64,000 nt of DNA from Candidatus Acidiferrales bacterium (lineage in GTDB: Bacteria; Bacteroidota; Ignavibacteria; Kryptoniales; JAKASW01): positions 62,001 through 126,000 of the forward strand of contig DATJAY010000035.1 of NCBI GenBank assembly GCA_035515795.1. Direction: 5' to 3'. The translations under genes were made by a program, and so were the position numbers. Below, piece by piece: positions 36,037-44,666 of this stretch (positions within the stretch are counted from its first letter, which is position 1; each line of letters starts with the position of its first letter). Below the pieces are notes generated by a model, which was not told the origin of the DNA, did no database searches, and worked only from the letters and a program-made list of their open reading frames with translations.

Positions 36037-38437
36037 TCTCCACCTCAACTTCCTTCGAACCCATCTCTTCGATCGTCAAAATAGTTTCGGATCTCTTCGC
36101 AACATTGTGAAGATTTTGGTCCCGCATCGGGATACCGGAAACCGAACGCGGGATTTTCCCCTCGGCGAAACGCCTGTACATCGAAATCGCAAGCCCGACA
36201 AAGAGAAGAATCGTACCAGCCCATAAGAAACCGATAAGAGGTTTCTTGCTCACTTCTACGGTCAAAACAGGCAGACTTACACTCTGTACCATGTCAACTG
36301 AATGAACAGCCAGCCTCACACTAGCCGTGCCGTTAGCCCCGCCCATACCGACGTTCATATCCATGACGATCAGCATGTTACCAAAAGCCTGTGCGGGGAC
36401 GGCATTCTCTTTCCCGTTTACAAAATTCAATTCAGGAGAGATCTCGATTGTCTTTCCATTCTTTGATGCATCAATGAGTGACGCAACCATGAAATTGCCG
36501 CCCTGCTGCATTGCGTCATGGCCAGCCGAGTTCATGTCAAACCGCACGAGAATAAGCTGCGTGCCATCATCAAGTTTTACCTGCTTGCCCTTTTGGAGCA
36601 CTACGATCTTCACGGCGCCAGTACTTGTTGAAGCGGCACCTCCATTGTCAACCGCCAACGGACTGACATATAAATCATAACCGAAATAGCTTTTTATGTC
36701 CGGTTCACGCATCGTCCCTTGGCTGTAATAGCTGTAGTACATCGCAGGCTTTAAGTTCGCCTCGGTGCTTCCGTTCCGAAGGTGTACCATGAAAGCGTCC
36801 TTGCCTTCGACTTTTGCATTATGGGCATATGTTATCTCATTGCCAAAGACGCTCACGGGCTTTCCCTGCTGAAGCTGGACAGTCGTTTTCGATTCAAGAG
36901 CGGTTGAAGCGATGATGCCGATGAACATGAGCGCTAGGCCAGCATGCGTTACAGGTCCCCCGATGTATTTAGGATTCCCGCGAACTATTCTCACCGCGGC
37001 AGCGAAGTGCGCCACGAAGGCGAATGCTGCGGCGCTCATTATGAGAATGACAGTCGCGTCCTTCACTGAAAGCGACAGCGCCGCAATCGCCGTGAGTGTT
37101 GCTGCGGCAACAGGCAAAGTAAGGTTTTTTAGGAAAACTTTTCTATCGGAATGGTCCCACCAGACAAGCTGGGCAAATCCGATCAATGCAATTATAAGGA
37201 GCCCGAGCGGGAGGCTTGTCGTCACGTAGTATGAGGAATTAACCGCAGTTGGTTTTCCCTGGAGCAGTCCAGTGATTATGGGAGAGGAGGTTCCTACGAG
37301 GGCGAAAAGCGACAGCACAGAGAGGGAAGCTGCGCCTACGAACATTGCGATTTCTCGTGACAACAAATTGTGGCTTACCCCCGCGCCCGGGATTGAAACT
37401 CTGTTCCTGAAGAACGGAATCAGGCCGAGCAGCAGAAATACACCTATCAAAACTAAAAGAATTGCGTAAACACTTTTTCCCGGATCGACGAATGCATGAA
37501 CCGAGGTATCTCCAAGCACTCCGCTGCGAGTCAAGAAAGTGCTGTAGAGGACCAAAATGAAACTTATGATTGTTAATGAGAAACTTGTCTTAATAAAACT
37601 ATTTGTTCTCTTCCCCACGATGATCGTGTGAAGAGCAGCGGAGGAAAACAGCCATGGTATCAGCGAAGAATTCTCAACCGGGTCCCATCCCCAGAATCCT
37701 CCCCAGCCGAGCGTCACGTATGCCCAGTAACCGCCTATGATTATCCCGGCCCCGAGCGTCAACACATTGAAAAGCAACCACGGCCGCAAGTAAGTCATCC
37801 AGTTGACATAATCTTTCCTGATTAATCCGGTCACCGCAAAAGCGAACGGAATGATCGCCGATGCAAACCCAAGAAACAAAATCGGTGGATGAATCACTAT
37901 CCAGAAATTTTGCAGAAGCGGATTCAATCCTCGGCCATCCTGCGGCATCATCCCAAACTGAACGTCGGAATAAGATTCCCAGACTTTCGCAAATGGACTC
38001 TTCAGGGTCAAGATTGCCAAAACAAAAATCTCGAAGAGAAGAATAATCGGGATGACAATCGATTCATACCGACCTCTTCTCTGCGCAATATCCGCATCGA
38101 CTCTTAGCTGAGAATACCTCAGGACGAAAACGCTGATCACCGCGCTATAGAAGATCCAGAGGATAAAACTTCCCTCCTGTCCGGCATAAGACGCCGAGAG
38201 CAAAAGTGGAATCGAGAGATCGTTCGAACTATAACTCCAGACATAAGTATATTGATACTGATGCGACAAAATCAGGAAAATGAAATAACAGTATAGAACC
38301 ATAATCGAAAGGACGTTGACATAGAAAAACAAACGTGCCGGTCGAAGAAAGTTCTGCGATTTCTCAGACAGTCGATAATAAACAATGCTTGCGACTGCGG
38401 CGAGCAGCGGTATAATTGTTATGTACTGTTCCATCAC
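36023..38437 (-). CDS. ccmF: CcmF/NrfE-type heme lyase for cytochrome c biogenesis
   Basis: 804 residues with many membrane helices. The WWD heme-handling motif reads WGGFWGWDPVENSS, and nearby histidines (HPPILFLGF, LHTIIVGK, TSVHAF) fit the heme ligands of the family. A large periplasmic part occupies the C-terminal region (about residues 500-740). CcmF attaches heme to apocytochrome c. Other Ccm genes are not adjacent, so the system is dispersed or reduced. It starts near 38437 and overlaps the downstream twin four-cysteine gene. Confidence 0.92.
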   Translation of the reverse strand: MMEQYITIIPLLAAVASIVYYRLSEKSQNFLRPARLFFYVNVLSIMVLYCYFIFLILSHQYQYTYVWSYSSNDLSIPLLLSASYAGQEGSFILWIFYSAVISVFVLRYSQLRVDADIAQRRGRYESIVIPIILLFEIFVLAILTLKSPFAKVWESYSDVQFGMMPQDGRGLNPLLQNFWIVIHPPILFLGFASAIIPFAFAVTGLIRKDYVNWMTYLRPWLLFNVLTLGAGIIIGGYWAYVTLGWGGFWGWDPVENSSLIPWLFSSAALHTIIVGKRTNSFIKTSFSLTIISFILVLYSTFLTRSGVLGDTSVHAFVDPGKSVYAILLVLIGVFLLLGLIPFFRNRVSIPGAGVSHNLLSREIAMFVGAASLSVLSLFALVGTSSPIITGLLQGKPTAVNSSYYVTTSLPLGLLIIALIGFAQLVWWDHSDRKVFLKNLTLPVAAATLTAIAALSLSVKDATVILIMSAAAFAFVAHFAAAVRIVRGNPKYIGGPVTHAGLALMFIGIIASTALESKTTVQLQQGKPVSVFGNEITYAHNAKVEGKDAFMVHLRNGSTEANLKPAMYYSYYSQGTMREPDIKSYFGYDLYVSPLAVDNGGAASTSTGAVKIVVLQKGKQVKLDDGTQLILVRFDMNSAGHDAMQQGGNFMVASLIDASKNGKTIEISPELNFVNGKENAVPAQAFGNMLIVMDMNVGMGGANGTASVRLAVHSVDMVQSVSLPVLTVEVSKKPLIGFLWAGTILLFVGLAISMYRRFAEGKIPRSVSGIPMRDQNLHNVAKRSETILTIEEMGSKEVEVENVEN

Positions 38438-38866
38438 ATTTCAAATCTATTTAAAAACTGCCTCATACGATTTGTATTGATTCAACGGCTGTGCCAACAG
38501 CCGGTCATGTAAAATGCCGCTTTTGAGCTATCTTGTGCAAAATCGAATAAAACCAGAGGCAAATAGGAACAAAACACAGGTTAAATTGCCACGCCGTACA
38601 AGCATCGAGGCAAGTCGATACGTTTTCACTCGGCTGTAACGGGCACTCGAAAATTTCAGTGCCAGATATTAGATTCAAGCTGTCTTCCCCGTCCGGACAA
38701 GCAAGACTTTGTCAGGACGGACGGGGTCTTGTCCAAAAGGTGAGACCCTTCAACGAAAGCGTAGACTTCATTCGACGAAGTCTTTATGAAATGATACACC
38801 AAAATTTCATGGCAATAAGCTCATCATGGCACAAACAGATGGTGAGAGAAAAGGAGTTTTCTAAAA
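38438..38866. other. Intergenic region upstream of the proposed hydroxyproline cluster
   Basis: About 430 bases between the divergent ccmF and proline dehydrogenase genes. An 81-codon frame at 38659 runs into the dehydrogenase in another frame and looks accidental. The only structure I see is the imperfect hairpin at 38687-38726. Promoters for both directions should lie here but none is clear. Confidence 0.5.
38687..38726. repeat. Long imperfect hairpin upstream of proline dehydrogenase
   Basis: CCCCGTCC and GGACGGGG arms with an inner ACAA/TTGT pairing. It lies 140 bases before the GTG start at 38867. It could be a leader attenuator, a terminator or a dispersed repeat; nothing here decides between them. 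Confidence 0.5.
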
Positions 38867-39796
38867 GTGGGAATCTCGAGAAACATTTTGCTGTGGGCAT
38901 CTGAAAATCCATATTTACTCAATCATGTTCCGAAATATCGATTCGTCCAAAAGGCATTGAAGCGTTTCATGCCCGGCGAAAATCTGGAGGATGCGATAGG
39001 TGCGGCAAGGATCTTCCGCAGCGATGGAATCCCAACGGTCTTTACGTATCTCGGTGAAAGCATCAAAGATTTGGATGAAGCAAGACAAGTGAGAGACCAT
39101 TACAGCGATCTTCTGGAAAAGATAGCGGGCGAAAATTTAAATATCGAAGTATCGGTCAAGCTGACACAGCTCGGGTTGGACCTGTCGCAGGAAAATACCT
39201 TCGAGAACATAAGGTCGCTTGCCGAAAAGGCCGAGCAACTTAACAACGTCGTCTGGATCGACATGGAACATTCGAACTACGTTGACATGACAATTGATCT
39301 GTACAAGAGAGTAAAACAGGATTATTCAAATATCGGAATTTGTCTTCAATCTTACCTTCGCCGCACCAGACGAGACTTAGAGGAACTGTTGAAGATTTCT
39401 CCCTACATCCGATTGGTCAAAGGAGCTTACAACGAGCCGAAAGAAATTGCGTTCCCGGAAAAAAGCGTGGTGGATTCGAACTACCTTGAGCTTTCCATGC
39501 TGCTTTTGAGAGGCATCGCGGAGAACGGGGTGAGGGCTGCTTTCGGCACCCACGATGTAAAATTGCTTGAACGTATTATTGACGCCGCCGGGAAAACTGG
39601 TATATCAAAAAAGAATATCGAGATACAGATGCTGTATGGAATCAGAACAAGCGAACAAAAACGGTTTGCAAGCGAGGGATACAATTTGCGTGTCCTCATC
39701 AGCTACGGCAAAGCTTGGTACAAATGGTACGTTCGCCGTCTCGCCGAGAGACCAGCGAATATCGGATTTGTGTTGAAAAATATTTTTACGAGTTGA
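38867..39796 (+). CDS. Proline/hydroxyproline dehydrogenase (FAD, TIM barrel)
   Basis: 309 residues, the usual length of single-function proline dehydrogenases. The flavoenzyme oxidises proline to P5C, or trans-4-hydroxyproline to its hydroxy form. Motifs: SVKLTQLG (Lys98), WIDMEH (Asp132), RLVKGAYNEP, EIQMLYG and the substrate-binding RRLAERPANIGFVLKN (Arg290-Arg291). By eye alignment Leu277 (in RVLISYG) takes the place of the tyrosine in the usual RVYVPYG, Tyr540 in E. coli PutA, which favours proline over hydroxyproline. A GTG start follows AAAGGAG by ten bases. It is first of four genes that together resemble the animal hydroxyproline pathway. Confidence 0.93.
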   Translation: MGISRNILLWASENPYLLNHVPKYRFVQKALKRFMPGENLEDAIGAARIFRSDGIPTVFTYLGESIKDLDEARQVRDHYSDLLEKIAGENLNIEVSVKLTQLGLDLSQENTFENIRSLAEKAEQLNNVVWIDMEHSNYVDMTIDLYKRVKQDYSNIGICLQSYLRRTRRDLEELLKISPYIRLVKGAYNEPKEIAFPEKSVVDSNYLELSMLLLRGIAENGVRAAFGTHDVKLLERIIDAAGKTGISKKNIEIQMLYGIRTSEQKRFASEGYNLRVLISYGKAWYKWYVRRLAERPANIGFVLKNIFTS

Positions 39797-39829
39797 ATCG
39801 AGTTTGTCCTTATATCTAGCTGCTGAAAA

Positions 39830-40711
39830 ATGATAAGAGGAATATTTCCACCTGTCACGACTCCGTTCCAAGGCGGTGAAGTGGCATATAGTAAGCTGGC
39901 GCAGAATATCATAAGATGGAACAAAACCGGGTTGAGCGGCTATGTCGTTTTAGGTTCCAACGGCGAAAGCGTTTTCCTGACAAGAGAAGAGAAACTGAAA
40001 CTAGTCGAAGCGGCAAAGAAGAATGCCGATTCCGGTAAATTACTGATTGCGGGAACCGGCTCCGATTCCATCAGAGAAACAATTTCATTATCTAATGAGG
40101 CTGGAGGTCTCGGGGCCGACTATGCGCTTGTTCTTACACCTTCCTTTTACAAGGATCAGATGAAAAGTGCGACATTCATCCGATACTTTACGGAAGTCGC
40201 CGATGGGATCAAAATCCCGCTGATCATATATAATGTTCCGAAGTTCACGGGCGTGAACATAGAAGCAGATGCGGTTGGAAAGCTTGCTGAGCACAAGAAC
40301 ATTGTCGGACTAAAAGATAGCTCCGAGAACGTTGCGCACACCGCGGAAATTATCGGAAGTGTACCTGACGATTTTTCAATCCTCGCCGGCACGGCTTCGG
40401 TCCTCTACCCGGCTCTCGCCGCGGGGGCAGCAGGCGGAATACTCGCGCTCGCAAACATAGCCCCCGCCGAATGCATTGAGGTTCAGAGATTGTTTGAAGC
40501 TGGAAGGCATAATGAGGCGTCAGGACTCCAAACAAAATTGATTCCGCTCAATAAAGCCGTGACCTCAAAATACGGAGTTCCCGGTTTGAAAGCCGCGATG
40601 GATATCCTCGGCTATTTCGGAGGCGAACCACGAAGCCCACTCGCACGACTCAACGAACACGAGCTGGATGATTTGAAGAAAACACTGAGAACGGCGGGAC
40701 TTACTGATTAG
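39830..40711 (+). CDS. 4-hydroxy-2-oxoglutarate aldolase-like (DapA-superfamily) enzyme
   Basis: 293 residues of the class I aldolase DapA/NAL superfamily. The Schiff-base Lys162 is in GLKDSS and the catalytic Tyr134 in IIYNVP. The substrate loop reads GSNGES, the form seen in mitochondrial HOGA1, instead of the GTTGE of dihydrodipicolinate synthase. RLIPLNKAVTSKYGVPGLK-like and GYFGGEPRSPL segments also match HOGA1 rather than DapA; the first is spelled here as KLIPLNKAVTSKYG. The reaction would split 4-hydroxy-2-oxoglutarate into pyruvate and glyoxylate. It follows the dehydrogenase by 33 bases. DapA itself is an alternative but fits the neighbours poorly. Confidence 0.8.
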   Translation: MIRGIFPPVTTPFQGGEVAYSKLAQNIIRWNKTGLSGYVVLGSNGESVFLTREEKLKLVEAAKKNADSGKLLIAGTGSDSIRETISLSNEAGGLGADYALVLTPSFYKDQMKSATFIRYFTEVADGIKIPLIIYNVPKFTGVNIEADAVGKLAEHKNIVGLKDSSENVAHTAEIIGSVPDDFSILAGTASVLYPALAAGAAGGILALANIAPAECIEVQRLFEAGRHNEASGLQTKLIPLNKAVTSKYGVPGLKAAMDILGYFGGEPRSPLARLNEHELDDLKKTLRTAGLTD

Positions 40712-40870
40712 TCATGATAACGAAATCGCAAGTCCAGATAACAAACTCCAGACGCTTTCCGTACTGTTCCGGCATTGTTCATTTAATGATACACAATATC
40801 CTGGAGGTACCGATTTGAGATTCGATCCTTGGTGTTTAGAGACAACTCGTCCTAAAGCAGAAGGGAAAAA

Positions 40871-41992
40871 ATGAAAAAGTACTTTTTCCGTCCTCCAAAC
40901 AGAATTCTTATGGGACCGGGTCCCTCAAACGTGCATCCTCAGGTGCTGGAAGCTATGGCTTCACCAACGATCGGCCATCTCGATCCATCGTTTATAGATT
41001 TGATGGACGATATAAAATCACAGCTGAGAGACACTTTCCTTACTGAGAACGATGTGACATTTCCAGTCTCCGGTCCTGGTTCGGCTGGAATGGAAACTGC
41101 GGTAGTGAATATGGTCGAGCCCGGAATGAAAGTCATTGTCTGTGTTAACGGTGCGTTTGGTGCCCGCATAAAAGAAATGGTCGAACGACACGGCGGCACG
41201 GCCATTGTTGTGGATGCGCCGTGGGGAACGCCGGTCGATCCTCGAAAACTTGAAAATACCCTCGCACAAAACAGGGATGCGAAACTTGTCGCCTTTGTGC
41301 ACGCCGAGACCTCCACGGGTGCTCGCTCAGACGTTAGAGAACTTGCGAGGATTTCACATAAATATGATTGCCTCACCATTGTAGACACTGTTACTTCTCT
41401 TGGTGGAATCCCCGTCAAGGTTGACGAATGGGAACTGGACGTCGTTTATTCCGGAAGCCAGAAATGTCTTTCATGCCCGCCGGGGCTTTCGCCGATCACT
41501 TTTAATGATCGTGCAATTGAGGCCGTAAAGAATCGGAAGACGAAAGTTCAAAGCTGGTTCATGGATGTCGGACTCATATTGAGTTATTGGAGCGGGGCAA
41601 ACAGAACGTACCACCATACTGCTCCGGTGAATGCATTGTATGGACTTCATGAAGCGCTCGGGCTTTTACACAAAGAGGGACTGGACAAAGCCTGGGAGCG
41701 CCATGAAAGGAACTCGGAAATCTTTCGTGCCGGACTGGAAAAGCTGGGACTAAAGACGCTTGTTAACGATGCTGCAAGTCTACCGGAACTTATTGCGGTC
41801 GTTGTACCGGATGGCGTGGATGAGGCAGCTGTGAGGAACCATTTGCTTGACAATTACGATATTGAGATTGGTGCTGGGCTTGGACAGCTTGCCGGGAAGA
41901 TATGGCGTATAGGCTTGATGGGATACACATCAAACGAAAAGAATGTTGGACTATGTCTCAAGGCACTCGAAGATGCTCTTTCTAAGTCTTAA
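40871..41992 (+). CDS. Alanine-glyoxylate/serine-pyruvate aminotransferase (class V)
   Basis: 373 residues. This PLP enzyme family makes glycine from glyoxylate using alanine or serine. The opening MGPGPSNVHPQVLEAM is the family signature, Asp172 (in IVDTVTSLGG) pairs with the PLP ring, and Lys198 (in YSGSQKCLS) is the Schiff-base lysine. The RTYHHTAPVNALY and RIGLMGYTS segments resemble eukaryotic AGXT closely. Placed right after a HOGA-like gene, it would remove the glyoxylate produced there. Plant-type serine-glyoxylate or phosphoserine-like activity is possible. A weak AGAAGGG ribosome site lies before the ATG. Confidence 0.87.
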   Translation: MKKYFFRPPNRILMGPGPSNVHPQVLEAMASPTIGHLDPSFIDLMDDIKSQLRDTFLTENDVTFPVSGPGSAGMETAVVNMVEPGMKVIVCVNGAFGARIKEMVERHGGTAIVVDAPWGTPVDPRKLENTLAQNRDAKLVAFVHAETSTGARSDVRELARISHKYDCLTIVDTVTSLGGIPVKVDEWELDVVYSGSQKCLSCPPGLSPITFNDRAIEAVKNRKTKVQSWFMDVGLILSYWSGANRTYHHTAPVNALYGLHEALGLLHKEGLDKAWERHERNSEIFRAGLEKLGLKTLVNDAASLPELIAVVVPDGVDEAAVRNHLLDNYDIEIGAGLGQLAGKIWRIGLMGYTSNEKNVGLCLKALEDALSKS

Positions 41993-42112
41993 AAAGCTCC
42001 GGATGAAGAACAAGATAGAAGAATTTGCCTGAAAGCGGAATTTGAAGATTTCCTGAAGTAAGTATTCCAAATATTAATTTGTACAGAGTTAAACAAGGAG
42101 AGGAGGATTGAC

Positions 42113-43753
42113 ATGGCTAACGCAAAATTTGAAATCCCGATTCCACCCAATGAACCTATAAAGAGTTATCTTCCCGGTTCGCCGGAGAGGACTTCATTGA
42201 AAACAAAATTGGATGAGATGCAGAGCAAGCAGATAGAAATTCCTCTCATCATAGGCGGTGAAGAAATCAAGACGGGCAAAACCGGAAAATGTATTCTTCC
42301 TCACGACCACAAGACTGTTATCGCGACGTACCATCAGGCTGGCGAAAAGGAAGTCGGCATGGCAATTCAAGCTGCACTCGTTGCCCGCAAGGCATGGGCA
42401 GCGCTGGATTGGGAAGAACGACTTTCAATCTTCATGAAGGCGGCAGCGCTGCTTGCAGGTCCATGGCGCGACACACTCAACGCAGCAACGATGCTCGGAC
42501 AAAGTAAAAATGTTTTTCAGGCTGAAATCGATTCCGCGTGCGAGCTGACGGACTTTTTCAGATTCAATGCATTTTATGCGATGCAGATCTTCGAGATGCA
42601 GCCCCCTCATTCGCCGATGGATGTCAGAAACAAGTTAGAATACCGTCCACTTGAGGGTTTTGTATTTGCAGTCTCGCCGTTCAACTTTACGTCCATCGCA
42701 GGAAATTTGCCGACGGCGCCGGCGATGGTAGGAAATGTCGTGCTCGCGAAACCTGCATCGAGCGCGGTTTATTCGGCTTACCATATTATGAGACTCCTTG
42801 AGGAGGCCGGGGTGCCGCCAGGAGTAATCAACTTTGTTCCGGGCTCCGGCAGCGCGGTCGGTCAACCAGCGATGGCTTCTCCTCATCTGGCCGGCATTCA
42901 TTTCACCGGTAGCACTGCAGTGTTCCAGGATATGTGGAGATGCGTCGGAGAAAATATAAGCGGATATAGATCGTATCCTCGTATTGTCGGCGAAACCGGC
43001 GGCAAAGATTTTATTTTTGCACATAAGAGTGCGGACATCGAAGAGACTGGAGTCGCCATCATTCGCGGTGCGTTCGAATATCAGGGACAAAAATGCTCCG
43101 CTGCATCGCGTGCGTACGTACCGAAGTCAATGTGGGCAAATCTGAAAGATTATCTGGTCAGCGAACTGAGAACGGTAAAGATGGGCGACGTGCGAGACTT
43201 CAGCAATTTCATGAATGCCGTAATTGATAAGAATGCGTTCTCGTCGATCATCGGATACATCGAGTATGCGAAGAAATCAAATGAAGCCGAAATCGTTTTC
43301 GGGGGCAGCCATGATGATTCGAAAGGTTATTTCATCGAGCCGACCATTATCCTGGCGAAGAATCCACATTTCAAAACGATGGAGGAAGAAATCTTCGGAC
43401 CGGTCATGTCCATTTACATTTATGACGACGATAAATATGAAGAGACCCTGCATATCTGCGATGAAACCTCGCCATACAGTCTCACCGGATCTATCTTTGC
43501 CCGCGATCGTTACGCAGTCTCGACCGCGAACCGCATTCTCGTTAACGCTTCGGGCAATTTCTATATAAATGATAAGCCGACCGGAGCTGTCGTCGGTCAA
43601 CAGCCCTTTGGCGGCGCAAGGGCCAGCGGAACAAACGACAAAGCCGGAAGTTTCCTCAATATGGTACGGTGGCTTTCACCGCGAACCACCAAGGAGAATT
43701 TTATCCCTCCAAAAAATTATCGCTACCCATTTATGAGTGAAAAATTGAATTAA
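42113..43753 (+). CDS. Delta-1-pyrroline-5-carboxylate dehydrogenase, ALDH4A1 type
   Basis: 546 residues. It oxidises glutamate semialdehyde (or its 4-hydroxy form) to glutamate (or 4-hydroxyglutamate) with NAD+. Catalytic Cys328 lies in FEYQGQKCSAASR and Glu294 in VGETGGKD; SPFNFTSIAGN and NFYINDKPTGAVVGQQPFGG are typical of the eukaryote-like P5C dehydrogenase group rather than of PutA. GGAGAGGAGG before the ATG is a strong ribosome site. It is last of the four-gene cluster, 120 bases after the aminotransferase gene. The same enzyme handles proline and hydroxyproline intermediates in animals, so it does not by itself tell the substrate. Confidence 0.95.
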   Translation: MANAKFEIPIPPNEPIKSYLPGSPERTSLKTKLDEMQSKQIEIPLIIGGEEIKTGKTGKCILPHDHKTVIATYHQAGEKEVGMAIQAALVARKAWAALDWEERLSIFMKAAALLAGPWRDTLNAATMLGQSKNVFQAEIDSACELTDFFRFNAFYAMQIFEMQPPHSPMDVRNKLEYRPLEGFVFAVSPFNFTSIAGNLPTAPAMVGNVVLAKPASSAVYSAYHIMRLLEEAGVPPGVINFVPGSGSAVGQPAMASPHLAGIHFTGSTAVFQDMWRCVGENISGYRSYPRIVGETGGKDFIFAHKSADIEETGVAIIRGAFEYQGQKCSAASRAYVPKSMWANLKDYLVSELRTVKMGDVRDFSNFMNAVIDKNAFSSIIGYIEYAKKSNEAEIVFGGSHDDSKGYFIEPTIILAKNPHFKTMEEEIFGPVMSIYIYDDDKYEETLHICDETSPYSLTGSIFARDRYAVSTANRILVNASGNFYINDKPTGAVVGQQPFGGARASGTNDKAGSFLNMVRWLSPRTTKENFIPPKNYRYPFMSEKLN

Positions 43754-43906
43754 CTATTATATATTGTATCTGTGAGTATGCATCAAAATGGTCACCCGAC
43801 TTGGTGTGCATTTCCGCAAAGCAAGGGAAGCGAGTATTTCAAACTGGGCTGGATCATCACTCATCGAAACAACTAAACCTTAATAAGAAATGAGAGGTAG
43901 GAAATC

Positions 43907-44524
43907 ATGCGTAAAATATTTCTTCTATTAACCGCATTAACGATTTTGGGCGTTTCTAACGCACAATCTCAAACTGCCAATGTCCCCTCAGCGGGGAACA
44001 AAGCAATCCTCTTCAATTTTACCGGCCTGGGTACAATTAGCCTGACCAATTACGTTGCTCAGTACGGAATCGGCATGAAATATTTTATGTCCGACGCAAT
44101 GGCGCTTCGCGGCATGCTTTTGTTCGGATACCAAGATCAGATCACCAATGGGACTCCGGGATTTAAGGACGCGACACTGATCACCACTAATTTGGGACTC
44201 GGCGGGGCCCTTGAGTACCACCTTCCCGTTTCATCTAAAGTGAGTCCTTATCTTGGCGTTGGAGCGTTCTTCATGACCGGCATCACTACATCCACTCCCT
44301 CTGTGCCCGTCGGGGCTACAGCCACCTCGAACAAATCGACCTCGACGACCGTCGGGGCGGCAGGACTCCTTGGCGTCGAATACTTTTTCAACCAAAACAT
44401 AAGTCTTGGCGCAGAATATCAGCTAGGGCTCGCAATCAATAATAACACTCCGAATCCGCCAGGCCCTGAGGTTATCTCAATTGGCATCCAGACATTTGGT
44501 TTGACACTGGGAGTATATTTCTGA
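43907..44524 (+). CDS. Small outer-membrane beta-barrel protein
   Basis: 205 residues with a signal peptide (MRKIFLLLTALTILGVSNAQS) and amphipathic strands alternating with glycines, ending in FGLTLGVYF, a typical last strand with a C-terminal aromatic. The barrel resembles OmpA-like or OmpW-like eight-stranded proteins with no periplasmic domain. GAGGTAGGAA precedes the ATG. It has its own terminator and is probably a single transcript. No ligand can be named. Confidence 0.85.
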   Translation: MRKIFLLLTALTILGVSNAQSQTANVPSAGNKAILFNFTGLGTISLTNYVAQYGIGMKYFMSDAMALRGMLLFGYQDQITNGTPGFKDATLITTNLGLGGALEYHLPVSSKVSPYLGVGAFFMTGITTSTPSVPVGATATSNKSTSTTVGAAGLLGVEYFFNQNISLGAEYQLGLAINNNTPNPPGPEVISIGIQTFGLTLGVYF

Positions 44525-44567
44525 CGGGATGTTGAACAGGTAAGTTAGACAGGAAGATTACAATACC

Positions 44568-44598
44568 GGGGCGGAGCCCAGCCGCCCCTTCTCTTCTT
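44568..44598 (+). terminator. Terminator after the outer-membrane barrel gene
   Basis: GGGGCGG-AGCCCAG-CCGCCCC with a following TTCTCTTCTT run, 44 bases past the stop of the barrel gene. Confidence 0.8.
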
Positions 44599-44600
44599 AA

Positions 44601-44636
44601 AAAACAGGCGGAGAAAATAATTTCATTTTCTCCGCC
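44601..44636 (-). terminator. Terminator after ssb
   Basis: A perfect twelve-pair GGCGGAGAAAAT / ATTTTCTCCGCC hairpin (44607-44636) with a six-base loop. On the minus strand a TGTTTTTT run follows, ending the ssb transcript about 30 bases after its stop. Confidence 0.85.
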
Positions 44637-44666
44637 CACTTGAAGCTTCACTTATCGATTAAGTTT

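Noticed and set aside
38659-38904. 81-codon frame ahead of proline dehydrogenase
   Set aside because: Spans the GC-rich hairpin and overlaps the dehydrogenase start in another frame; no ribosome site.
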